From contig BLLK01000022.1 in NCBI GenBank assembly GCA_021927905.1, positions 1,302,001 through 1,366,000 on the forward strand: a stretch of DNA of 64,000 nucleotides. Reading direction: 5' to 3'. Both the position numbers and the translations under genes were made by a program. How positions within the stretch are numbered: position 1 is the first letter of the stretch; each line of letters starts with the position of its first letter. The stretch comes from Chaetoceros tenuissimus (lineage: Eukaryota > Bacillariophyta > Thalassiosirophyceae > Chaetocerotales > Chaetocerotaceae). Below are positions 33,501 through 43,470 of this stretch, piece by piece. The notes under the pieces were generated by a model that was not told where the DNA came from, ran no database searches, and saw only the letters and a list, made by a program, of their open reading frames with translations.

Positions 33501-35924
33501 GCTGGATGTAATTCAGAAACGAAGTCTGCAGCCTCTCCGGCAGATTTGGATCTTTCATTTTCAGTTTGGGGGCTTGGTTTTGATGCATATTTCAATGGAG
33601 GTAAGCATGTGATACATTAGTTTTTATGTATACATTCATTTTTATCCAACCATAATTCTATCTTAGAATTCCAAGCTGTAATCACGCATGAGTCCTTCGT
33701 AACTGATAGCGAAGGAGAAGAATCAAGCGTATCTTTCACTTTATCTGACCCAGATATAGATGACGAATTCGTCGTTGATATTTACTACGATGAGTACTAC
33801 GGAACCTTTATCTTCAACACTGTTGCTGGTAGAAGCAAGTGTGTGTGGGAAGAAGGGACTGGGAGAAGTGAAGATCCATCACTGATTTCAGTCAACTCCG
33901 CTTCCTCCTTCATCTACCCAGACGAAAAGATGGTTTTTGAGGTTGAAATGAAGAACATAGGACGAACAAGTGACAGCTTCTTCTATGTAGCACAAGAAGC
34001 AACAGGCAGGAACTTGGATGTCAAACTTGGTGGTACCGGTATCGTAAATGAAAATGGTATTGTCATTCAACTATACAAAGATAAGCCCGTTATGAAGCAA
34101 ATTATAATATCTCGAGGTCTACTTGCCAAAGGAGTAGAAGGATATGAGTTTCCTGCACTCCAATTAACATTGAAAAGTAAATGTGAAGCTGACATGAATA
34201 CACGACAAAATACAAAGAATGGAATGTACCGGACAATTCCCCTATTCAATCATGTCAATGAAGCTGGAGAAGAAGTTTTAAGATGGATCAAACCTTGCCC
34301 AAAGATATATTGGAGCGGAGACTTGAAGCGTGAAAGGACATTTCTCATAAATAAGAACACCAAGGATGAACATCCTGAGGGACTCTCAATTTTAAGAGTT
34401 CAGATTTTTAATCCTCTCGCAAGTCAAGGGCAAAAAATTGCAGATATTGCAGCAGAGGGAAACTTGGAAAACATCTTCCTGCGTTTTAGAAAGAAAGGTG
34501 ATGTTGTCTGGGAAAAAGCTCAAGCAGCTACTCCTTCAGGTGATTTACTAGAAATGGACTACTTGGATCCTGATTTGGCGGCAGAGGAAGATAACTATGG
34601 CTTTGCACCTCTCTTGTGGAGATTAGATAACGTACAGCAAGGTCATCTTGAAATAATGATTGAAACAAAATGTGAAGCCCCCGATGGAGCTCCTGAAGAG
34701 GTGGAAAAATTCCGTGAAGAAATCATATCTGGTGTGTATGATTTTGTTCCACCAGAACAATATGGAAGAAGAGCTTTGCCTCTCAGGCATGATGTAATCT
34801 TTGGCGAGGAAATGCAAGTTCTATTTACTGAGAGTCTCTGGTGCGAAAAGCCACAATTATTTACAATTGAGATCACGTTGGTTGGGACAGATATTACACT
34901 GTCGAATAAAAATGGTCGTCTTCAGGTCAATTGTCGCGAGAATATACTTGGCTTTCATTTGAAAAACATGCTTCCCGAAGATGTTGCTGGTAAAGAATTT
35001 AGAGTCGTCATTGATGGAGTTCAAGACAAGGCTCGCAATGAAGTTGAAAATTCCATTATCTTTAAAAAGAGATTTGCTAATCTTGACTTAGATGGAGCTT
35101 CAACCACATTTAAATTCACTATTACAAATACAACCTGTACAGAAGAGGGTGTTGAAGCACAATCCGAGGGAGTTAGAAGTGAAATTGCATCTCGAATTGG
35201 GTTGGAATCAGCTGAAAGGATTCAGATTCATAATTTACTCTGCCTCGATGGCTCAACTATTATTGCCGATGCAGAAATTGTCCCCGAGGAGCAAGAAACG
35301 AGTCGCAGAAAGCTCAGTAACCTCATCTCACAGGAATCCAGCAAGAATACGTATGGGCTTGTGGTTGATTTGAAGAATCATGTAGAGAACAGGCCTGGTT
35401 TGGATACTGGATCAAGAGTTCTAAAGGAATCATCAGACATTAAATCTTTTTCTGTTAGTGCCATTGGAATCAAACCATCAGAGAAAGACAAGTTGAAATT
35501 TAGTAGCAGCAAGGATGAGCTACTAGAAGAAAATGCAATGAGATCATATAATCCCCAAGAGCAGCTTGTGAGTAACATAGAAGCAAAACATGAAAAAGAT
35601 TGGAGAGATGATAAAGAAGAGGTGGTTTCGAAACTAGCTCATCTGGAGGCAAGACTCTTACAAGAAAAGACAAACGAAGAAAACAAATTGGAATTGAAAC
35701 TTGCTCAAATGCAAGATAGACTCTTAAAGGAAAAGGAAAGTGAAAAAGAAGCAATGAAGGAAATGTTTTTCTTCAAGGAAAAGGAAGGTGAAGAAGAAAA
35801 ATTAGATAGAATCTTGAGGGAAAAAGAAGAAATGAAGGACATGCTCCTTGCACAAGGGTTGATTATGTTGGTCATTGGCTCCCTAGCAGCCTTCGCAGTC
35901 AATCATATTAATAGTAGAAAATAA
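18524..35924 (+). CDS. giant multi-lectin surface protein, 14 exons, about 5,465 residues
   Basis: Exons: 18524-18727, 18820-21349, 21440-23466, 23541-23897, 23970-25666, 25730-26153, 26237-26913, 27007-28035, 28106-28711, 28801-30385, 30461-31428, 31494-31833, 31906-33600, 33667-35924; introns are 63-93 nt. ATG 18524 starts a signal peptide ([18 protein letters not shown]); the frame is open back to ATG 18209. Modules by approximate residue: PAN/apple-like 113-191; two beta-trefoil (ricin-B-like, [12 protein letters not shown] and [12 protein letters not shown]) 333-695; an alpha/beta domain 762-873; PSD repeats to 1165; four Cys-rich modules to 1510; B-lectin (SNGNLVIYD) in exon 4; C-type lectin in exon 6 with EPN and WND; a third trefoil-like stretch in exon 8; FN3-like and prealbumin-like ([14 protein letters not shown]) in exon 10; coiled coil 4448-4640; C-terminal anchor [15 protein letters not shown] 1-nt frame break lies near 24630. 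A cell-wall or adhesion role is inferred. Confidence 0.8.
21440..22206 (+). repeat. PSD/PSS coding repeat with 192-bp higher-order period
   Basis: The 4-codon unit PSxx (mostly [20 protein letters not shown]) is arranged in a 64-codon super-unit. The marker CCTTCAGACCAACC recurs at 21529, 21721 and 21913, exactly 192 bp apart. Two super-units appear essentially perfect. The array lies in exon 3 of the giant gene and encodes an extended Ser/Pro/Asp stalk that is a likely O-glycosylation or phosphorylation target (inference). Confidence 0.9.
22207..23220 (+). repeat. four alternating Cys-rich modules (A-B-A-B)
   Basis: Within exon 3 of the giant gene, modules of about 60 residues alternate. 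Type A (from about 22209 and 22750) begins C-V/I-x-E-E-x-W and ends CCACxG. Type B (from about 22503 and 23038) begins CVDEPNW, has LGC inside, and ends CCVCGG or CCLCGG. PS-rich linkers of 15-30 residues separate them. The ordered A-B-A-B layout points to duplication of an A-B pair. Confidence 0.8.
24005..24200 (+). repeat. 48-bp coding repeat (PSDxPSDVPSxLPSLM)
   Basis: Four 48-bp units in exon 5 of the giant gene encode a 16-residue unit, [16 protein letters not shown], with small changes (ILPS/NLPS, DIPS/DLPS). This is a second, independently amplified PSD array, different in period from the 192-bp array in exon 3. Confidence 0.85.
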
Positions 35925-36365
35925 ATACATAAAATTAAGAGGATTTTAGCTAATGTTCAGGCAGAGGATTGTTTAATTCTTTACTACTTATTTGTGTATT
36001 ATAAAGTACCTCTATACTCATCTATTACTTTCTCTGTAACCTTCATTGGTCGCCGCTAAAAATGTTTTTTGAAAAGACAATGACATCAAATTTTTGGTCG
36101 GATCAGTGTGGAGTTTGGTAGGATATTATGCAAATGACAGCTAAAAATGTACATTTTCCAACAATGACAAGCCATTTTTGAAAAGTACGTAGCAGCACTA
36201 CTTCAACATGTGATGTGTACTAATAGAATTACTCATAGGTAGTTAGGCACTGACCATCTGTGCTCAAACTTCACTTGCTATTTGAATTATCTGCATTATT
36301 CCTTGCTTTTTTGCAACGTAGATTATATCTTACTAGTCATATCATAACTATATCACGTCAACAAA
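35925..36365. other. intergenic between giant gene and UXT gene
   Basis: AT-rich 3' UTR of the giant gene followed by the presumptive UXT promoter. No ORF, repeat or RNA is supported. Confidence 0.5.
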
Positions 36366-36848
36366 ATGAGCACCATTGAAAGGAATAATGAGGAACCGAC
36401 AGAACAAGAATTACGTGGGAAGATAAAGGAATATCTGGCGTTTGTAGACAACACACTTCAACCCCAATTGACGAATGCATTGACAAAACGAGAAGAGATT
36501 GAGTCTGAAATTAGAGAATACCGAGAACTATCGCAAAATCTAAAACAATTTCAAGCCAAAACACTCAAGACTTCTACAATAGTTGATCTAGGTCATGAAA
36601 TACTCTATTGCCATGCAAAAATCATCAACCCTGATCATGTTTTCGTTTCTATTGGTATGGGTTTTCATGCAGAATTGACAATACAAGAAGCTATACTGTT
36701 TATTACTCGTCGCATAGAATATTTGCAAAGGGTGAAATTGTCTCCGAGAGTAGATCATGCACGAGAAATGGCAAATCATATGCAAACGTGTCTGGAAATA
36801 TTAGATTCGCTCGGACAAGAAATGAAACAGATGAATACTGTAAATTGA
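36366..36848 (+). CDS. UXT-type alpha prefoldin
   Basis: UXT (ART-27) is a prefoldin-alpha-like subunit of the URI/R2TP chaperone complex that helps assemble RNA polymerases and PIKK kinases. The single exon encodes 160 residues, the usual size. The layout is helix-strands-helix: an N-terminal coiled coil (GKIKEYLAFVDNTLQPQL to FQAKTLKTS), a beta-hairpin zone (TIVDLGHEILYCHAKIINPD then VFVSIGMGFHAELTIQEA), and a C-terminal coiled coil (FITRRIEYLQRVK to EILDSLGQEMKQM). The GMGFHAELT string matches the GYGFFLELT of UXT better than that of prefoldin 3 or 5. Cytosol/nucleus is expected. Confidence 0.82.
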   Translation: MSTIERNNEEPTEQELRGKIKEYLAFVDNTLQPQLTNALTKREEIESEIREYRELSQNLKQFQAKTLKTSTIVDLGHEILYCHAKIINPDHVFVSIGMGFHAELTIQEAILFITRRIEYLQRVKLSPRVDHAREMANHMQTCLEILDSLGQEMKQMNTVN

Positions 36849-37063
36849 AATTTCACATTTGTATATTGAATACTTTTAAATTTAGAAATATGTTCAGTAC
36901 TAGTAGGAATAGTAGTGTAGAATACAAGTAATACATTCACGTTGGGGATAGAAATCTCGGGCAATAATACAATGGCAAACTTTTCTCGTGAGATTTCCAT
37001 ATGATCTAAACCAACAAAAGGAATATGTATGACAAATATATTGTTGTTTTTCCGTCTTCAGGT

Positions 37064-38506
37064 CTAATCAAGCGACCACTTCTCAACGCCATAGCCTACA
37101 AACTTTTCAGAGGTACGCTTGAATCCCGCACCTTCAAAGCCAATGTTTTGTGCAAGCTCTTCCAATTTCTCAATTTCTGATTTAGATAATCTCCAGCCCA
37201 TTGCTCCAATATTATCCTTGAGTTGAGAAACATTTCTGGCACCTAGGAGGATTGTTAGTTTTTAAAAGTGGTCAATTATTTCATTTGCGCCGTGGATATA
37301 GACTTACCGGGAATCGGGATTGCTCCCTTGGATATAATGTAATTCAAAGCTACCTGACTAATTGTCTTTTTTCTTCGTTTTGCAATGGATTCCATTTCAG
37401 CCAATAGTGGAATAAGATCATCGGAATATTGGAGCAAATCTTTGATTTCCAACGATGTTTTTGAACTAGTGGTCAAGGAATCATCCAATGTGGCAAGAGA
37501 TTGTTTCGAGTATTTACCAGTCAGTAATCCCATGGCAAATGGATAATATGCAAGGACTTTGACACCGAGTTCATTGCATTTATCAAGCGTTTCTTGTGCT
37601 CCATTATGTCGACCAATAAGTGAGTATGCAATTTGATTTGATGCAAGTGGTACATCATGTTTAGCGAATGCATCTTGGCATTGCATGAGTAGAGTAGGAC
37701 CATAGTTACATACCCCTACATTTTTTACCAAACCACGTTTGTAGCATTCTGCCAGTCCTTCCCAGTAAATTTCATTTTTGTTGGAACCTATTCCAAAACG
37801 TTTCAGCGGCTGCACAATGTCTGGCATATGTAACTGATACAAATCTATTTGATCAACTCCAAGTCTTTCTCTTGATTGTTCACAAGCTTTGACCACACTC
37901 TCAACTGTGGTTCTGAAAGGGGTTGGTGTAAATTTTGTAGCTATAATAGGTCTCAGAATATTTTCATCATCTGCTTTGCTTTTCGTCGCATCTCTGATAT
38001 ATTTGTTCAGGATTGTTTCTGTTTCTCCATATCCCATTCCCAGTGCAGTTTTCCAATTTGATCCATAACGCTCTGCCGTATCAAAGAAAGCTGCGTTGTT
38101 GTTATATGCTTCTTTGACAAGGGATCTCAATTCAATATTTTCAAGTGTCGTCACTGTTTTATTTTGAATGGCATGAGAATATGTATAATGTATAAACTGA
38201 GAAAAAGGAAGCGGAATGCAACTTACATGAATTGGAACTCCAAGCGATGGTACCCACTCCCACAGTTGGAACTTCCAGATTGCCAACTTTGGTAGTATCT
38301 ACTTGTTCTGTCTTTTTGCTTTTGAAACTATCAAGAAACATGTTCATATTGGATATTGTAGATCTCTCATTTTTCAAAAGGGTTCTCGTTGACGAAACAA
38401 ACTTGGACGATGAAGATTGCAATGTAGACAAGGAAAATGCATCTGCTTCTAGATCCAGTACAGTGAAAAGGGCTACAAGAGTAGCAACTGCCTTAGATGT
38501 CTTCAT
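37064..38506 (-). CDS. aldo/keto reductase, probably plastid-targeted
   Basis: NAD(P)H-dependent carbonyl reductase of the AKR superfamily. Three exons, 38506-38227, 38153-37308 and 37242-37064, are joined in phase through introns of 73 and 65 nt (GTAAGT...AACAG and GTAAGT...CCTAG), giving 434 residues. The catalytic tetrad is visible: Asp and Tyr in FFDTAERYG, Lys in IIATKFTP, His in LYQLHMPD. Cofactor-binding parts are VALNYIISKGAIPIPGARN and GWRLSKSEIEKLEELA. The first 25 residues look like a signal peptide ending EADAF-SLS, resembling the diatom plastid motif with Phe at +1, so plastid import is inferred. The substrate is unknown; it resembles plant-type AKRs near the pyridoxal reductase and Tas groups. 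Confidence 0.87.
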
Positions 38507-39006
38507 ATTTGTATGTAATTATTTATAAAGTGTTATTTTTCTTATTTTCGTTAGACTTGTGTTTTGGTTTGAATTCTGAGGTGGTCTGCATGTAATGATT
38601 CACTTAGTTTGTATTGAAAAAGAACACCACAGAGCGAGCACAGAGACCAACCAATTTGTGACTGAAAGAATTCTTTCTCGTTTCTAGGCCATTTAAAATG
38701 GCCTGTTGGTATTTTTTCTACTTTTAGAAATGATTACCTTTGTCAGCTGCAATGAAAATGATGAGCTTCTGTATGCCTAAACTTCATTATTATATATTTA
38801 TGTATATTGAAATGTAATAAGTTAACTGTATTTTATACATTCAGATGGAGAAATGTATACAGAAAATAAATATCGGTTGATGACGGAAAATGACGATGTT
38901 TCGATCAACTGACGTCATTTGCCTCCATTGCCACGTAAAATTGGCATTGGACGGGAATTTTGAAGATATTATTGTACTGGTATATTTGGGAAAGTATGAC
39001 TTAAAG
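38507..39006. other. intergenic, promoter of aldo/keto reductase
   Basis: About 500 bp between the AKR start and the 3' end of the tRNase Z gene. It is AT-rich, with no ORF supported. It contains a perfect TGACGTCA palindrome, listed separately. Confidence 0.5.
38910..38917. promoter_or_regulatory. CRE-like palindrome TGACGTCA
   Basis: A perfect 8-bp bZIP/CRE site lies 404 bp upstream of the AKR start codon. TGACGT-type CO2/cAMP-responsive elements are established for light- and CO2-regulated diatom genes such as pyrenoidal carbonic anhydrase. One 8-mer is weak evidence; a second half-site was not searched for systematically. Confidence 0.3.
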
Positions 39007-41228
39007 TTAGTTTTGTGGAACTGGCATAATCATAAAATCCCAAGCAGCGACCACTTTATCCTCCGATAAACCACTAGCTTTAATAGCTTCTTGCTCAATA
39101 CGTGTCATGATGGACATGCTCTCCAAGGATTGATCTCCTTTGTATCTTGAACTGAAGTGATTCATAACGAGTCTCTTTGCTCCAATTTCCTTGGCAAATT
39201 CTCCAGCAATGGACGGTGTCGAGTGTCCATGGATTTGAGCATCTCTTCTAGTTTCTGCCTTACTTGTATCTTTATCAATACCGCTTAAAAATGCATTAGT
39301 TGCTTCGTGAACTAGAACATCTGCACCTTGCGCTAAACCTGCTATTGCACGTGAATCGGCTGTGTCTCCACAAATGACTACTTTTCTTCCTTTACGAGGG
39401 GGTTCAACAACTTCTTCTTGCTTTACAACTGTTCCATCGGGGAAAGTGTATGATCCTCCTTTCGGAAGGTCCTTTATTGTTGCCATGATTTTCATGGGAG
39501 TTTTCATTCCACTTTCTTTCAAAGCTTTGATGTTCTTCTTTGCAATAGGTTCTACAAGATCACTGCGGAGTCTTCCAGGCTTATTTTGTTCATCGACAAC
39601 ATACCCAACGCAAGGTACTCCGTGGGACATTGGTGCAGCGTAAACTCTTACATCGCCTTCATCTTCGATCTCCCAGATTGGTGCTCCGTCAACACATTTT
39701 GGATGATTGTATACAGGATAGATATCTCGGCCTCCGTCAATTTCTCCAAACTGCTCTGAACGCTCTAGATTTATCATCGGAGCGCGACTAATCCAGCTCA
39801 CTGGATCTTCTCCGGCTAATCCCTGAGTTCCCCAAACCTTTCTCCTATTTTGCTGTTGCTTATTTCTAAAGTCAGTCTGATAGTAATAACGCCCATTTCT
39901 CATTCTTCCTTGTCCCCATTCAGGAGCCATTGGTATATCCATAATTTCGTGAACTCTATATGGAGGTACTATTCTGGAAACAGAATATCTTATGCATGTA
40001 CGAAGCCATGTTCGTAAACCTTCAGGTCCATAGATTTCAAGTGGAGGGCCATCTCTATCACGATCTTGTCCCATAATACACATTAAACCAGGTAATCCAA
40101 ATGAATGGTCGCCATGAGCATGAGTTACAAATATCTTTGAAATCTTCCCTGGTCTTATACTTCCAGTCCTTTGGATTTGTAACTTTTTTGAAAGAATTGC
40201 TATGAGCACTATTTCACGACGAGAGATAAAATAGTAATATAGTAACATGGAGCACATACCTGAGTAGATTCACCACAGTCAAAGATCCAAATTCCACCTG
40301 TAACAGGATCATTTCCCTTATTCCCCTTTTGCTGTTTCATATTATTGTTTCTGCGCCATTGGAGACGAAGTGCTGTACAACTCACACCTCGCGTAACTCC
40401 AGGTACACAACTAGCTGTACCTACAGTTATAAGATCTAAATCGGAAGATGTCATATCTTTGAGCATAGGATGATATTTTTGCCTTACGTCCATCTCTCCC
40501 AAACCAGAAAATGACTTGTAGACACTTGGATGCATGTGAGGAGCAAGTTCGTCATCATTTAATAATTCCTCACTTTTAGCTCCACCTTCTAATACATTCT
40601 GCAACGAACGAACTGGCGGATAGCGTTGAAATACTTCTTCAAAAATAATATCCTTTGGTGAAGTCAATATAGGTTTTTCTTCATTGATCGATGTACCAAC
40701 ATTTACTGAACTTTCAAGTGGGGGCATCCCTCTCGATTTTCTTTTCACAGGTTCTTTTGATATACTGGAGCTTGCCATATTTCCATCACTGGTATCGGAT
40801 ATATCTGCATTATTTTCTTGATAGTAATTATATAAATAATCCACACAGTCTGCTTTCAGTTTTAACTGCGATATTTTCACATCTGTATTCAATGCCTTGA
40901 TTTTATCTTTCAGTTCCTTCACTTTTAAACTCGTAAGAAACTCTCGAGTCATTTCTTGTGGATCATTTGGAAGATTTGCATATAACCTACTGAATTGGCG
41001 ATGTTCTAACCGTCTATGAAGAGTATTTATTTGTGAAACATGACTTTGCCTGGAAAATTGCTGAAATGTCGAGAAAGCTTTAGTTTGGTCTAACAGAAGT
41101 GTAGCAGACAGTGATAGCAGTGACAGTCCCTTCGCACGTCTGTAAGTAGATTTCATTCTAGAGGAGTTATTAGCAAGTTTAGATGATTGAAATTTCATTA
41201 CAGTCTCTCTCTCATTGTAACTATGCAT
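39007..41228 (-). CDS. tRNase Z (metallo-beta-lactamase), organelle-targeted
   Basis: tRNase Z cuts the 3' trailer from precursor tRNA. Exons 41228-40260 and 40182-39007 are joined in phase 0 across a 77-nt intron (GTATGT...AAAAAG), restoring WIFDCGESTQLQIQRTG and giving up to 714 residues. The zinc motif is THAHGDHSFGLPG. Further metal ligands are in VVICGDTADS, in VLVHEATNAF and in the His motif QIHGHSTPSIAGEFAKEIGA. The start, through KGLSLLSLSATLLLDQTKAF-STF, looks like a signal peptide plus plastid motif. Residues 100-240 form a long non-conserved insert with a SAP-like helix pair (LTSLKVKELKDKIKALNTD, LKADCVDYLYNYY). The catalytic domain resembles the short bacterial-type enzyme, so a plastid tRNase Z is inferred. 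Confidence 0.88.
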
Positions 41229-41473
41229 TCAATTGAACTTGTTCTGTGATAGGAGAGGTTTTGTGTGGATGGCATCAGCTGAGTGAGCCCTTCTCCTATC
41301 CCTCTTCGTCTGGGTCGTGGTTTGAAGCTAATACGTAGCACAATGACGGTCGTCAAAATTACATGTTTTTCCTACATAACAAAGTAAGCTATTCTACAAA
41401 CAAATTCTTCACAACATCGAATCATGGCAAATGTTTCTAAAATTCATTTTCTTTATTTTTCTTTATAACAATC

Positions 41474-42488
41474 CTATGCCTCTTGATCAAGAACTTCATT
41501 CAATTTTTCGGAAATGGTGAGCTGTGTCTTTGTGATGTTACTCAAATAACTAACCATCAAAAGATCCTGCATAGAATCACTAAACATTTTATCGAAAGCT
41601 TCAGGTCTAATTCTTGGAACACTTGACAAAGTATCTGCAATTTGGTTACCAATAGTATCATCTGCTTCCAATTTTCCATCTACAACCTTTCCAACGTATT
41701 CCGACGCGGTTTCAAGCATTTCCAACAATTTCTCCAAAGATACCTGAAGAGAATTGACAGGTTCTTCCTTCTTTTCTTCTGCGGTCTCGCCTCCGATTGA
41801 TCGGATCATTTCATTCACAACAATTCTCTCACTTTCACTACTCTTAAGCAAAAGTCTAACTTCATGGAACATGTTTGAAAGTGGTTCCCCATCAAGAGTT
41901 ACAGTTGAACTAATGTATCCCTTCAATGCCAAAGTATCATTTACCAAACTTGTATCTACAACAAGGTGAACTGGAGAATCCATGACAGAATCTTCGCACT
42001 CTCCAGTATAAAATTCATGAATAAGGGATGAAGTGTTTGCCAAGCAATTACTGGAAGCTTGTTCTCCGTCACCAGGGAACGCAGTTGCATACCACCCTAC
42101 AACAGTTTCATTGCGGTTAGCACGAAGATGCAATGCAAGCATTTGACGATTAAAGTCTTTTCCAATTGCGACTTCTTCGTCTCTCTCTGCATGAGGTACT
42201 GCAAAACAGTTTGTAACTTCCACCTAGAAAAATGATGTAAATTATGAGATACCGTCGACACATCTTTAGTATATTGCTTCTATATTTTCAACGTACCTTA
42301 TCGCCATCTCTACGGCCTAAAAGAGTTCCAATCACACGTCCAGCGCCATCTTGACGTCTTGTATGGTGATCCAAGATACTGAGCAAAACGAGTGGGTGCA
42401 CAACTACAGAGTTGACTTCCTGAGAATCATTTAGCCCAGTATTTGTAATTTCATTATTGAGAAGAAGAGCTGGAGATGAGTTCACCAT
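41474..42488 (-). CDS. translation initiation factor eIF3 subunit F (MPN domain)
   Basis: eIF3f is a core MPN-domain subunit of eIF3. Exons 42488-42297 and 42223-41474 are joined in phase 0 across a 73-nt intron (GTACGT...TTCTAG), giving 313 residues. The upstream open frame has no ATG, so MVNSSPALLL is the start. The MPN domain is at about 25-155: VVVHPLVLLSILDHHTRR, GRVIGTLLGRRDGDKVEVTN, VVGWYATAF. The JAMM zinc motif is not intact (no HxH-x7-SxxD), as expected for the non-catalytic eIF3f. The C-terminus has the eIF3f/CSN6-type helices (NSLQVSLEKLLEMLETASEY, DLLMVSYLSNITKTQLTISE). Confidence 0.92.
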
Positions 42489-43470
42489 TTTGTTATGTAT
42501 ATATGTCTTTGGTATATGCAAATAGATATCAGTGTATAGGTATTGGTGCTGAAAGCTGCAACTAACTCAAATATTTCTTTCATCTAAGTACAAGTACTGC
42601 TTTTCGCTTACTCTATCCTCGTACTTACCGTACCATCGCTCCCTTTACTCTCGTACTCTCGTCTCATCAGTTGCTGTTCAACAAGCCAGCTCCTTCCACC
42701 ACCATTGATGTGATGGGGTGAAGAACCTATTTCGTTGGGTAATGAGCCCCTGAACTTTTTACATCTTTACATTCTCAACCAGTTCTGATGAAAGAAATCT
42801 ATTTAACAGCTAAAAGTCATAAAAGATCGTCATGAAGACAAATTTGTACTGAGTGTACATAAAAATAGAGATCTGAATCTTGTAATGCCGGCAATTGTTC
42901 AATTTTGCAAGCGTCATGCTTTTGATTTTACCTTCAGCCGCTGTTCACCAACCAAATTATTTCCCTTGTATTTGTGTGTCACGAAGTACTATTGTCACAC
43001 ACAAAGAAGTGATGGATTGGTAAAAGCCATACAGTGCTCACTCGGGATTAACTGGTGAAACTTCTCGACAAGCTACAGAAGTTGAAACAATAATTGCGCT
43101 CCAATATTACTACATTGCTACCATAACTAGCAAAAGAATCGAAACATAAGCCTCCGTACAGAGTTCCCTTTTCTGCTTCCCATTAAGGATTGTATTTGTG
43201 ATATTTGACGCATAAGGAAGAGGGGAAGATAGTTGCCTGACATCACCTGACGAGAAAATTTTCTACAAAAGACGAGGTTCTGGTTCTTGAAAACTGACGT
43301 TGAAAATCTCAACAACATTCATATCCACCCATCGCAAGAAAGATTACAGTACATACTTGCACCCGCCCTTGAGGAAAATAAATTATCTAGCTGGTTCGTG
43401 AAGTATCAAAGCGACACTTGGATCATTCATCACTACTACGACAAACAATCATACATTCTTGAGGAAAGCT
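42489..43470. other. intergenic, divergent promoter of eIF3f and nitrate transporter
   Basis: About 980 bp with no supported gene. ORFs at 43127-43318 (minus) and 43287-43499 (plus) lack coding character; the latter overlaps the transporter start and is 5' UTR. Pyrimidine-rich stretches near 42600-42660 may be core-promoter sequence of eIF3f. Nitrogen regulation of the transporter is likely, but no site could be named. Confidence 0.45.
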
